Below are positions 38,021 through 46,608 of a stretch of 64,000 bases of DNA, piece after piece (the stretch's first letter is position 1; every line of letters starts with the position of its first letter). A program made the position numbers and the translations under genes. The notes under the pieces were generated by a model. It worked only from the letters and a program-made list of their open reading frames with translations. It had not been told where the DNA came from and ran no database searches. The stretch is taken from assembly GCF_040744945.1 (NCBI RefSeq), contig NZ_CP160453.1, positions 1,922,001 through 1,986,000 on the forward strand. The letters are read 5' to 3'. The DNA comes from Saccharothrix sp. HUAS TT1. Its GTDB lineage: Bacteria; Actinomycetota; Actinomycetes; Mycobacteriales; Pseudonocardiaceae.

Positions 38021-39579
38021 GCTGGACGCTGATCGCGCTGCTCCTGCTGCCGCTCGTCGGCAGCCTGGTGGTGGCGTTCCTGCGGGGCAACGACCGGTTG
38101 GCCAAGACGGTCGCGCTGGCGTTCTCGCTGGCGGAGCTGGTGCTGGCGGTGCTGGCGTGGACGGCGTTCGACCCGGGCGGCGACCGGCTGCAGCTGACCA
38201 GCTCGGCCGAGTGGATCCCGGCCTTCGGCGTGCACCTGTCGTTCGGCGTGGACGGCATCTCGCTGGTGATGATCGCGCTGATCGCGTTCCTGGTGCCGAT
38301 CGTCATCGGGGGCTCGTGGGCGGACAAGCTGCCCGAGGGCCGCAGCGCCGGCGGGTTCTTCGCGCTGCTGCTGGCCATGCAGACCGGCATGGTCGGCGTC
38401 TTCGCGGCCACCGACGTGTTCGTGTTCTACGTGTTCTTCGAGGCCGTGCTGGTCCCGATGTACTTCCTGATCGGCCGGTTCGGCGGGCCGAACCGGCAGT
38501 ACGCGGCGATGAAGTTCTTCCTGTACTCGCTGCTCGGCGGCCTGATCATGCTGGCCTCGGTGGTCGGCCTGTACGTGGTCAGCGCGGACAAGCTCGGCCA
38601 GGGCACGCTCGACTGGGCCACGCTGGTCACGGTCACCCGCGACCTGCCGCTGTCCACCCAGATCTGGCTGTTCCTCGGCTTCTTCGTCGCGTTCGCGATC
38701 AAGGCGCCGCTGGTGCCGCTGCACACGTGGCTGCCGGACGCCGGCGCCGAAGCGCCGGTCGGCGCGGGCGTGCTGCTGGTCGGCATCCTGGACAAGATCG
38801 GCACGTTCGGCTTCCTGCGCTACTGCCTGCCGCTGTTCCCGGCGGCCAGCAAGGAGCTCGCGCCGCTGGTGCTGGTCCTGGCCGTGATCGGCATCCTGTA
38901 CGGCTCGCTGCTCGCCGTCGGCCAGTCCGACATGAAGCGGTTCGTGGCCTACACCTCGATCGCGCACTTCGGCTTCATCGCGCTGGGCATCTTCGCGTTC
39001 AGCTCGCAGGCCGGCACGGGCGCGGTGCTCTACATGGTCAACCACGGCATCTCGACCGGCATGCTGTTCCTGGTCGTCGGCATGGTGATGGCCCGCGGCG
39101 GCTCCCGCCTGATCGAGGACTACGGCGGCATGGCCAAGCTGACCCCGGTGCTCGGCGGGCTGTTCTTCGTGGCCGGCCTGTCGTCGCTGGCGCTGCCCGG
39201 CACCAACTCGTTCGTGAGCGAGTTCCTGGTGCTCGTCGGGTCCTACCCGAACGAGCCGGTCTACACCGTGCTGGCCACCATCGGCATGGTGCTGGCCGCG
39301 CTGTACGTCCTGTGGCTGTACCAGCGGGTGTTCCAGGGCCCGGTGCGCGGCAACGCGCTGGTCGGCCTCGCCGGCGGTCCCGGTGCGGCGGTCGACCCGG
39401 AGAAGGCCCCGGTGCCCGACCTGAACAAGCGCGAACTGGCCGTGCTCGCGCCGCTGGTGGCGTTGATCTTGGTGCTCGGCTTCTACCCGAAGCCGGTGTT
39501 GGACGTGATCACCCCGTCCGTCGGGGCGACGCTCAGCGAGGTCGGGGTGGCCGACCCGGTCGCGCAGGAAGGCAAGTGA
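38017..39579 (+). CDS. nuoM: NADH-quinone oxidoreductase subunit M
   Basis: A 520-residue antiporter-like pump subunit with about 14 helices. Seen are FGVDGISLVMIALIAFLVPI, FYVFFEAVLVPMYFLIGRFG with the pump glutamate, AIKAPLVPLHTWLPDAGAEA and KRFVAYTSIAHFGFIALGIF. The C-terminal polar tail is short. GTG start in overlap with nuoL; nuoN follows at once. Confidence 0.97.
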   Translation: MSWTLIALLLLPLVGSLVVAFLRGNDRLAKTVALAFSLAELVLAVLAWTAFDPGGDRLQLTSSAEWIPAFGVHLSFGVDGISLVMIALIAFLVPIVIGGSWADKLPEGRSAGGFFALLLAMQTGMVGVFAATDVFVFYVFFEAVLVPMYFLIGRFGGPNRQYAAMKFFLYSLLGGLIMLASVVGLYVVSADKLGQGTLDWATLVTVTRDLPLSTQIWLFLGFFVAFAIKAPLVPLHTWLPDAGAEAPVGAGVLLVGILDKIGTFGFLRYCLPLFPAASKELAPLVLVLAVIGILYGSLLAVGQSDMKRFVAYTSIAHFGFIALGIFAFSSQAGTGAVLYMVNHGISTGMLFLVVGMVMARGGSRLIEDYGGMAKLTPVLGGLFFVAGLSSLALPGTNSFVSEFLVLVGSYPNEPVYTVLATIGMVLAALYVLWLYQRVFQGPVRGNALVGLAGGPGAAVDPEKAPVPDLNKRELAVLAPLVALILVLGFYPKPVLDVITPSVGATLSEVGVADPVAQEGK

Positions 39580-39580
39580 C

Positions 39581-41152
39581 GTGACGACGTTCCTCTCGCA
39601 AGTGGAGCGGCTGCAGGCCCCGGAGATCGACTACGCGGCCGTCGCACCGTTGCTGATCGTGCTCGGCGCGGCCTGCCTCAGCGTGCTGTTCGAGGCGTTC
39701 CTGCCCAAGTCGCAGCGGTGGGCGAGCCAGGTCGGGCTGACCCTGGTCGCGCTGGCCGCCGCCGGTGGCCTGCTGGTGCTCTACGCGTCCGCGGAGAGCA
39801 CCCCGGACCAGGGCAAGCTGACCTTCTCGGGCGCCATCGGGGTCGACCAGCCGGTGCTGTTCCTGTGGGGCACGCTGCTGCTGCTCGGCCTCGGCTCGGT
39901 GCTGCTCATCGCGGACCGGTCGGTCGAGCCGGGCGGCGCGTTCGTCGCGGACGCCTCGATCCTGCCCGGTGCGGCGGTCGGCGTGCGCGAGCAGCTGCGC
40001 CGGCGGGAGATGCAGACCGAGGTCTTCCCGCTGACGCTGTTCGCGCTCGGCGGCATGATGACCTTCGTCGCGGCGAACGACCTGCTCACCATGTTCATCG
40101 CGCTGGAAGTGCTGTCGCTGCCGCTGTACCTGATGTGCGGCCTGGCCCGCCGTCGCCGCCTGCTGTCGCAGGAGGCCGCGGTGAAGTACTTCCTGCTCGG
40201 CGCGTTCGCGTCGGCGTTCTTCCTGTACGGCGTCGCCCTGCTGTACGGCTTCGCGGGCTCGGTGAAGCTGGCCGACATCGCCGCCGCCACCACGGCCACC
40301 GACCGGTCCGACACGCTGCTCTACGCGGGCTTCGGCCTGCTCGTCGTCGGCCTGCTGTTCAAGGCCTCGGTCGGCCCGTTCCACGCCTGGACGCCGGACG
40401 TCTACCAGGGCTCGCCGACGCCGGTGACGGCGTTCATGGCGGCTTGCACGAAGGTGGCGGCGTTCGGCGGCATCCTGCGCGTGCTCCACGGCGCGTTCGA
40501 GGGTTCGAGCTGGGAGTGGAACGGCGTCCTGTGGGGCGTGGCCATCGCGTCCATGGTGATCGGCGCGGTGCTCGGCCTCACCCAGACCGACGTGAAGCGG
40601 ATGATCGCGTACTCGTCGGTCGCGCACGCGGGCTTCCTGCTGATCGGCGCGATCTCGCTGAACGACCAGGGCCTGTCCGGCACGATGTTCTACCTCATGG
40701 CGTACGGCTTCACCACGATCGCCGCGTTCGGCATCGTCAGCCTGGTCCGCAACGGCGACGGCGAGGCCACCCACCTGTCCCAATGGGCGGGTCTGGCCAA
40801 GCGGTCGCCGGTGGTGGCGGGCGTGTTCACGTTCCTGCTGCTCGCGCTCGCCGGCCTGCCGCTGACCAGCGGTTTCGTCGGCAAGTTCGTGGTGTTCGCG
40901 GCGGCCGTGGAGGCCGAGATGGTGCCGCTGGTGGTGATCGCCCTGGTCGCGAGCGCGGTGGCGGCGTTCTTCTACCTGCGGGTGATCGTGCTGATGTACT
41001 TCAGCGAGCCCGCGGCCGACGGCCCGACGGTGAGCGTGCCCGGCGCGTTCACCACGGTGGCCATCACCCTCGGCGCCGCGATCACGCTCGTGCTCGGCGT
41101 GTACCCGTCGTTCGCCCTCGATTGGGCGGGTGCCGGCGCGTTCATCTTCTAG
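39581..41152 (+). CDS. nuoN: NADH-quinone oxidoreductase subunit N
   Basis: A 523-residue antiporter-like pump subunit, last of the nuo operon. Motifs are ANDLLTMFIALEVLSLPLYL, FKASVGPFHAWTPDVYQGSP and KRMIAYSSVAHAGFLLIGAI, all with the expected Glu and Lys residues. About 14 helices. Only 21 bp separate its stop from the polyprenyl synthase gene, so that gene may be read through from nuo. Confidence 0.97.
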   Translation: MTTFLSQVERLQAPEIDYAAVAPLLIVLGAACLSVLFEAFLPKSQRWASQVGLTLVALAAAGGLLVLYASAESTPDQGKLTFSGAIGVDQPVLFLWGTLLLLGLGSVLLIADRSVEPGGAFVADASILPGAAVGVREQLRRREMQTEVFPLTLFALGGMMTFVAANDLLTMFIALEVLSLPLYLMCGLARRRRLLSQEAAVKYFLLGAFASAFFLYGVALLYGFAGSVKLADIAAATTATDRSDTLLYAGFGLLVVGLLFKASVGPFHAWTPDVYQGSPTPVTAFMAACTKVAAFGGILRVLHGAFEGSSWEWNGVLWGVAIASMVIGAVLGLTQTDVKRMIAYSSVAHAGFLLIGAISLNDQGLSGTMFYLMAYGFTTIAAFGIVSLVRNGDGEATHLSQWAGLAKRSPVVAGVFTFLLLALAGLPLTSGFVGKFVVFAAAVEAEMVPLVVIALVASAVAAFFYLRVIVLMYFSEPAADGPTVSVPGAFTTVAITLGAAITLVLGVYPSFALDWAGAGAFIF

Positions 41153-41173
41153 TGGTACGTAGGCTCTGTAGCC

Positions 41174-42175
41174 GTGACCAGTAGCGAGCGGGCGGGGACG
41201 GGGTTCCGGTTTGAGGACCCCGTGCTCGCGGAGGTGGTTCAGGACGGGCTGGCCGAGGTGGAGGAGCTGCTGCACAAGGTCGTGCAGAGCGACTTCCACC
41301 CGGTGATGGAGACGTCCCTGCACCTGGTGTCCGCGGGCGGCAAGCGCATCCGACCGCTGTTCACGATCCTGTCCGCCCAGTTCGGCGGCTCCTGGGACCG
41401 GGAGAGCGTGATCAAGGCGGCGGCGGTCGTCGAGCTGACCCACCTGGCCACGCTGTACCACGACGACGTGATGGACGAGGCCACCATGCGCCGCGGCGCG
41501 GAGTCGGCCAACGCGAAGTGGGACAACAGCATCGCGATCCTGACCGGCGACTACCTGTTCGCGCACGCGTCGGCACTGGTCGCGGACCTGGGCACGGGTG
41601 CGGCGCGGATCATCGCGGAGACGTTCTCCGAGCTGGTGACCGGTCAGATGCGGGAGACGATGGGGCCGCGGGCCGGTGAGGACGCGGTCGCGCACTACCT
41701 GACCACGATCGCCGAGAAGACCGGGTCGCTGATCGCCACCGCCGCCCGGTTCGGCGCCATGTTCTCCGACGTCACGCCGGAGCAGGTGGAGGCGCTGCGG
41801 GCGTACGGCGAGGTCATCGGGGCGGCGTTCCAGATCTCCGACGACGTCATCGACATCGCGTCGCCGTCGGAGGAGTCGGGCAAGACGCCGGGCACGGACC
41901 TGCGCGAGGGCGTGAAGACGCTGCCCATGCTGTACGCGCTGGAGGACGAGCCCGAGTCGCGCCTGGCCAAGCTCCTGGCCGCGCCCATCACCGACGACGC
42001 CGAGGTCGACGAGGCCCTGGCCCTGCTGCGCTCGTCCAGCGGCCTGCGGCGCGCCCGCCGGACCCTGGACGACTACGCCGCCCGCGCCCGCGCCACCCTC
42101 CACGTCCTCCCGCCGGGCACCGCCCGCGACGCCCTCGAATCCGTGAGCGACTACGTCGTCACCCGCTCCCACTAA
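41174..42175 (+). CDS. Polyprenyl diphosphate synthase
   Basis: A 333-residue trans-prenyltransferase that builds the long isoprenoid chain, probably for MenA. The first Asp-rich motif is LYHDDVMDEATMRRG and the second QISDDVIDIASPSEESGKTPG; the upstream GGKRIRPLFTIL is also typical. The residues just before the first motif are LATL, with small or medium side chains, as in long-chain (C40-C50) enzymes; the exact length is not readable. It corresponds to mycobacterial grcC1 (Rv0562), which sits beside menJ. Here the nuo operon lies between them. Confidence 0.92.
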   Translation: MTSSERAGTGFRFEDPVLAEVVQDGLAEVEELLHKVVQSDFHPVMETSLHLVSAGGKRIRPLFTILSAQFGGSWDRESVIKAAAVVELTHLATLYHDDVMDEATMRRGAESANAKWDNSIAILTGDYLFAHASALVADLGTGAARIIAETFSELVTGQMRETMGPRAGEDAVAHYLTTIAEKTGSLIATAARFGAMFSDVTPEQVEALRAYGEVIGAAFQISDDVIDIASPSEESGKTPGTDLREGVKTLPMLYALEDEPESRLAKLLAAPITDDAEVDEALALLRSSSGLRRARRTLDDYAARARATLHVLPPGTARDALESVSDYVVTRSH

Positions 42176-42180
42176 CCCCC

Positions 42181-42319
42181 GAGAGTCCTACCTCCAGCCC
42201 GCGAGAGTCCAACGCTCAGCGCACCTGAATTCAACGCTCAGGTCGGCGGGCGGGTGCGCTGAGCGTTGAACTCGGGTGTGCTGAACGTTGGACTCTCGAC
42301 GCGTGAGCGTTGGACTCTC
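42181..42319. repeat. Intergenic element: three 22-bp units, short spacer, three inverted 22-bp units (copy B)
   Basis: Forward units start at 42181, 42203 and 42225; after a 7-bp spacer (42247-42253) inverted units cover 42254-42275, 42276-42297 and 42298-42319. The core is GAGAGTCCAACGCTCAG with variants. Arm-to-arm pairing is about 50 of 66 positions, best for the middle units (20 of 22). It fills the space between the converging polyprenyl synthase and rarD genes and ends 4 bp from the rarD stop. Sequence differs from copy A at 22831 but unit length, number and orientation are the same. Confidence 0.9.
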
Positions 42320-42323
42320 GCGG

Positions 42324-43247
42324 TCAGGGGATGGTGGGGAGGGGGAGGCGGCGGCGGGTGCGGATGGCGTCGACGGTGAAGACCAGCAGCGCGGTCCAGA
42401 CCAGGGCGAAGCCGAACCAGCGGGACGCGGGCATCGGCTCGTGCATCACGAACACGCCCCACGCGAACTGCAGCACGGGCGCCAGGTACTGCAGCATCCC
42501 CATGGTCACCAGCGGCACGAGGCGGGCGCCGGCGCCGAACATGATCAACGGGATCGCGGTGACCAGGCCGGACGACGCCAGCAGCAGCGCGTGCCCCCAG
42601 CCGCCCGAGTGGAACGTCCCGGTCGACCCCAGCCAGAGCAGGTAGCCCACCGCGACCGGGGCGAGCACCAGGCTCTCCGCGGTCAGGCTGGCCGTCGCGT
42701 CCAGCGGCACGGTCTTCTTCAGCAGCCCGTACAGGCCGAACGAGCAGGCCAGCGCCAGCGAGATCCACGGCAGCCTGCCGTAGTCGACGGCCAGCACCAC
42801 GACGGCCGCCACCGCGATGGCCAGCGCCGCGTACTGCGGCAGCCGCAAGCGCTCGCGCAGCACGAACACCCCGAGCAGCACGCTCACCAGCGGGTTGATG
42901 AAGTAGCCGAGGGCGGCCTCCACGACGTGCCCGGTGTTGACCGCGTGGATGTACACGCCCCAGTTCACCGCGATGAGCAGGGACGCGGCGGTCACCATCG
43001 CCCACCCGCGACCGGACAGCCCGCGGATGCCCGCCCAGCGCCCCAGCACGGCCGTGATGACGGCCATCACCACCAGTGACCACGCGATCCGGTGAGCCAG
43101 GATCTCCACCGACCCGGCCGGCTGGAGCAGCGGCCAGTAGGCGGGCACGATGCCCCAGAGGAAGTAGGCGCCGACGCCGAGGGCCATCCCCCGATTCGTG
43201 CTGTCGACATCCGTCGGAACAGCGGAGGAGTTGGTCAGCGGTGGCAC
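42324..43247 (-). CDS. rarD: EamA-family transporter RarD
   Basis: A 307-residue membrane protein with ten helices in two EamA repeats. The RarD-type signature is GVGAYFLWGIVPAYWPLLQP at residues 24-43, then EILAHRIAWSLVVMAV and NWGVYIHAVNTGHVVEAALG. It is probably a drug/metabolite exporter; the substrate is unknown. It converges with the polyprenyl synthase gene and diverges from the gene at 43445, with a 197-bp shared promoter region where I see no clear operator. Confidence 0.92.
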   Translation of the reverse strand: MPPLTNSSAVPTDVDSTNRGMALGVGAYFLWGIVPAYWPLLQPAGSVEILAHRIAWSLVVMAVITAVLGRWAGIRGLSGRGWAMVTAASLLIAVNWGVYIHAVNTGHVVEAALGYFINPLVSVLLGVFVLRERLRLPQYAALAIAVAAVVVLAVDYGRLPWISLALACSFGLYGLLKKTVPLDATASLTAESLVLAPVAVGYLLWLGSTGTFHSGGWGHALLLASSGLVTAIPLIMFGAGARLVPLVTMGMLQYLAPVLQFAWGVFVMHEPMPASRWFGFALVWTALLVFTVDAIRTRRRLPLPTIP

Positions 43248-43444
43248 GAGGACCTACTCTACCCCCGCCGTTTTGGCTGGTCAGTCGCTCTGGCCGGCCC
43301 TGTTGTCCGACTCTGGTCACAGGTCCGGCCGGCCGCACGCACCGGACGAGGTGGTCAGGGTAGTTTTGCAGCGCTCCCCGACCGGGTGAAGGTGCGGAAG
43401 CGGAGCGCGTCGGGGTGTGACGAGCAGCAGTGGGAGGGCTTCCC

Positions 43445-45469
43445 GTGAGTTCGCTCTTCGGGCAGGTGTGGCTGTGGAGCCTGCTGTCCTTCGTGGCAGG
43501 CGTCGCCCTCACCTGGCTGGTCCTGGTGCGCCCGGCCAAGCGGGAGCTGGAAGACCTGGAGGAACGCCTCCTCACCTCGCCGCGCCCGGACGCCGCGCCC
43601 GGCGGCCCGGTCGTCGCGCCGAAGGCCGAGACGGCCGACGAGTTCGACAACTGGCACGTCGAGGCGTCCCGGTCGCTGGCGGACGACGCGCCGGCCCCCG
43701 CGCCCGCGCGCTACGAGACCGCCGCCGAACGCCCCCGCTACGAGGCCGCCGCCGAGGCGCCGCGCTACGACGTGTCGACCATGAAGCTGGACGAGCGCGA
43801 CTCGCTGCTGGAGGAGCTGGACGACGAGCACCGGCCGCTGTCCGACTTCGAGGAGCAGCACGACTTCCCCGAGTTCGACGAGCCGCCGCGCAGCCTGTTC
43901 GAGCGGCCGGCGCCGGAGGGCGGCCAGGACACGCACGAGACGTTGGAGCCCAAGCCACGCCGACCGCACCCGTCGGAGGGCGCGCCCGACCTGCCGGTCG
44001 AGGAGACGACGCACCTGATGCCCGCCGTCGCCGAGGTCGCGCCGCGGCAGGAGGAGCCGACCGCCCCGCCGGAGGTCGAGTTCTTCCAGCCGCGCGAGGT
44101 GTGGCGCGAGGAGCCCGTCCAGGAGGTCTACGACGAGGACGTGGACACCGCCGGGCGCGAGGAGGAGGACGAGCCGGAGCGCAGGCCCGCCCCCGCCGAG
44201 GAGACGGCGTTCATCCCGGCCACCGCGCTGGCGCAGGCCATCGCCGAGGTGGACGGCGAGCAGCGGCGCGCGGACGAGCCCGAGCCGCAGGTCTGGCCCG
44301 AGCACGACCTGACCGGCCACTTCGCGCCGGTCGACGTCGAGTCGGCACGCGGTGAGCTGGCCGAGCCGCTGGTCGAGCACACCCCGAGCGACGAGGCGTT
44401 CTTCGACGAGCTGTCGCGCACCCGGGGCCGCCGGCAGGAGACGCAGCCGGAAGCCGGCCAGGACGACGCCCGCCACGAGGGGCCGCAGACCGACGTCATC
44501 CGCGCCGTGGTCGACTCCAGGGCGCCGGAGCCGGAGCCCGAGGTCGTGGAGGACCGCGCCGAGGTCACCGGGTCACGGGGCGGGGCGCACGCCGCCGAGC
44601 CCGAGCCGCCGGTCGCCGAGCCCGAGCGGACCACCACGTTCGCGATCACGCCGGACGCCCCCGCCGAGCCGGTCGAGCCACCGGCGTTCGAGCCCACGTT
44701 CGTCCAGCCCGAGTCCGACTCCCGGCCGCAGCACGAGCAGCGGCACGGGCAGCACTCCGAGCCGCAGCCCGATCAGCAGCAAGAGCAGCAGCACGAGTCG
44801 ACGGACGAGCAGCGGCACGAGCAGCCCGAAGCCGAGGTCGAGCCGAAGCCCGAGCCGAAGCCCGAGGTCAAGGCCGAGCCCAAGCCGGAGCCGAAGAAGG
44901 CCGAGCCCGCCCGCCCGCGCAGCCTGTTCGAGCCGCTGCCCGACTCCGAGCTGGAGCCGGAACCCGAGCAGCCGCGCCCGACCCCGCCGCCGTCCTCCGG
45001 CAACGACCAGCCGTTCGTGCCGACGCTCGCCCCCGAGCTGCTGGCCGGCAACCCGGTGCCGATGACCCCGAGCGGCCTGCCCCAACGCCCCACCCGCCCT
45101 GCGGGCGCCCAGCGCACCCCACCGCCCGCACCGCTCGCCCCGAAGCCCATCACGCCGCCGCCACCCCGCCCGGTGCGCCCGCGCCCGGTCGGGTTCAGCC
45201 CCAGCACCGGCGGCCGGCAGCCCGCGCCCGGCAGCACCCGCTTCCAGGGCCAGCAGGAGGGCTTCAACCCGCGCTCGCCGTTCGGCCCCGGTTCGGTGCT
45301 GCCGAAGTCCGACGGCCACGCCCCCGCGCCGGAGTTCCAGGTCAAGGCCACCCTGACCGGCCGTCGCTACTTCACCGACGAGTCGGCGAACTTCCGCGAG
45401 ACCCGCGCCGACGTGTGGTTCCGCACCACCTCGGACGCCGAGAAGGCGGGGTTCCGCCCGGCGCCGTGA
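43445..45469 (+). CDS. Large acidic, low-complexity membrane-anchored protein
   Basis: A 674-residue protein. One N-terminal membrane helix (WLWSLLSFVAGVALTWLVLV, about residues 8-28) is followed by roughly 550 residues of disordered sequence rich in Glu, Pro, Ala, Gln and His, with runs such as QPDQQQEQQHES and EPKPEPKPEVKAEPKPEPK. A compact C-terminal domain of about 45 residues (VKATLTGRRYFTDESANFRE, then ADVWFRTTSDAEKAGFRPAP) resembles a small domain seen at the ends of other actinobacterial surface proteins, whose usual form I recall as a YH-W-F-A-GFR pattern. The GTG at 43445 starts 6 residues before the helix. Function unknown; a scaffold or envelope-organising role is a guess. Confidence 0.75.
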   Translation: MSSLFGQVWLWSLLSFVAGVALTWLVLVRPAKRELEDLEERLLTSPRPDAAPGGPVVAPKAETADEFDNWHVEASRSLADDAPAPAPARYETAAERPRYEAAAEAPRYDVSTMKLDERDSLLEELDDEHRPLSDFEEQHDFPEFDEPPRSLFERPAPEGGQDTHETLEPKPRRPHPSEGAPDLPVEETTHLMPAVAEVAPRQEEPTAPPEVEFFQPREVWREEPVQEVYDEDVDTAGREEEDEPERRPAPAEETAFIPATALAQAIAEVDGEQRRADEPEPQVWPEHDLTGHFAPVDVESARGELAEPLVEHTPSDEAFFDELSRTRGRRQETQPEAGQDDARHEGPQTDVIRAVVDSRAPEPEPEVVEDRAEVTGSRGGAHAAEPEPPVAEPERTTTFAITPDAPAEPVEPPAFEPTFVQPESDSRPQHEQRHGQHSEPQPDQQQEQQHESTDEQRHEQPEAEVEPKPEPKPEVKAEPKPEPKKAEPARPRSLFEPLPDSELEPEPEQPRPTPPPSSGNDQPFVPTLAPELLAGNPVPMTPSGLPQRPTRPAGAQRTPPPAPLAPKPITPPPPRPVRPRPVGFSPSTGGRQPAPGSTRFQGQQEGFNPRSPFGPGSVLPKSDGHAPAPEFQVKATLTGRRYFTDESANFRETRADVWFRTTSDAEKAGFRPAP

Positions 45470-45495
45470 CCAGGCTTTTCCCTGGGGAGGGAAAG

Positions 45496-45538
45496 CGGAG
45501 GACCCCCTGTTCCGGGAGGCGGAACAGGGGGTCCTCCG
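45496..45538. terminator. Perfect 19-bp stem bidirectional terminator
   Basis: CGGAGGACCCCCTGTTCCG (45496-45514) is complementary without mismatch to 45520-45538, around a 5-nt loop. It lies between the plus-strand low-complexity protein gene and the converging korB gene, ending both. Confidence 0.92.
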
Positions 45539-45552
45539 TCATCACCGGTCGC

Positions 45553-46608
45553 TCAGCCGGTCACGGTCCAGGTGTCCTTGCCGTGCAGCAGCGCGCGCAG
45601 GTCGGCGGGCTTGGCCGCCTTGGCCTGCTCCACCTGCGCCCGCGCCGCGTCGTCGTACGTGGTGCGCGCGACGTTGCGGAACACGCCGGTGACGGTGTGC
45701 TGGAGGTCCTGCGTCGACAGCCGCGACAGCGCGAACGCCAGGTTCAGGTCCGACGCGTCGTGCACCACGACGTCCTGCGGCGCGACGTCCGCGGTCTTGG
45801 CCACGGCCAGGCCGAAGCCCTCCCGGACCACGGCGTACTCGCCGTTGCCGAACGTGATCGGCTGCCCGTCGACCACGTCGATGATCCGGCGGGCGGCCTC
45901 GTCGGAGTCCTTGAGCACGTCGAACGCGCCGTCGTTGAAGATCGGGCAGTTCTGGTAGATCTCCACCAGCGCCGACCCGCGGTGCTCGGCGGCCTGCCGC
46001 AGCACCTCGGTCAGGCCCGCCCGGTCCGAGTCGACCGCGCGCCCGACGAACGTGGCCTCCGCGCCCAGCGCCAGCGACACCGGGTTGAACGGGTGGTCCA
46101 GCGAGCCGAGCGGGGTCGACTTGGTGACCTTGCCCTCCTCGGAGGTGGGCGAGTACTGGCCCTTGGTCAGGCCGTAGATCCGGTTGTTGAACAGCAGGAT
46201 CTTCAGGTTGACGTTGCGGCGCAGCGTGTGGATCAGGTGGTTGCCGCCGATGGACAGCGCGTCGCCGTCACCGGTGACGACCCACACCGACAGGTCCGGC
46301 CGGGCCACGGCCAGGCCGGTCGCGATGGCCGGCGCGCGCCCGTGGATCGAGTGCATGCCGTAGGTGTTCATGTAGTACGGGAACCGCGACGAGCAGCCGA
46401 TCCCCGAGACGAACACGATGTTCTCGCGCTTGAGCCCCAGCGTGGGCAGGAAGGACTGCACGGCGTTGAGCACCACGTAATCGCCGCAGCCGGGGCACCA
46501 GCGGACCTCCTGGTCCGACTTGTAGTCCTTGGCCTTCTGCGGCTCGTCCGCCGTGGGCACGCCGACCAGTCCACCCACGGTGGGCAGCCCCAGCTCGGTC
46601 GCGGTCAT
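45553..46608 (-). CDS. korB: 2-oxoglutarate:ferredoxin oxidoreductase, beta subunit
   Basis: A 351-residue thiamine-diphosphate subunit. Motifs are WCPGCGDYVVLNAVQ, SGIGCSSRFPYY, VVTGDGDALSIGGNH (diphosphate and Mg binding) and LFNNRIYGLTKGQYSPTS. With KorA it converts 2-oxoglutarate and CoA to succinyl-CoA and CO2 while reducing ferredoxin, a CoA-dependent alternative to the NAD-linked dehydrogenase in actinobacteria. ATG 46608 overlaps the korA stop by 4 bp (ATGA). Confidence 0.95.
   Translation of the reverse strand: MTATELGLPTVGGLVGVPTADEPQKAKDYKSDQEVRWCPGCGDYVVLNAVQSFLPTLGLKRENIVFVSGIGCSSRFPYYMNTYGMHSIHGRAPAIATGLAVARPDLSVWVVTGDGDALSIGGNHLIHTLRRNVNLKILLFNNRIYGLTKGQYSPTSEEGKVTKSTPLGSLDHPFNPVSLALGAEATFVGRAVDSDRAGLTEVLRQAAEHRGSALVEIYQNCPIFNDGAFDVLKDSDEAARRIIDVVDGQPITFGNGEYAVVREGFGLAVAKTADVAPQDVVVHDASDLNLAFALSRLSTQDLQHTVTGVFRNVARTTYDDAARAQVEQAKAAKPADLRALLHGKDTWTVTG

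Noticed and set aside
39533..42172. 879-codon minus-strand open frame opposite nuoN and the polyprenyl synthase
   Set aside because: Shadow of two well-supported genes; composition HRQ-rich without any domain.
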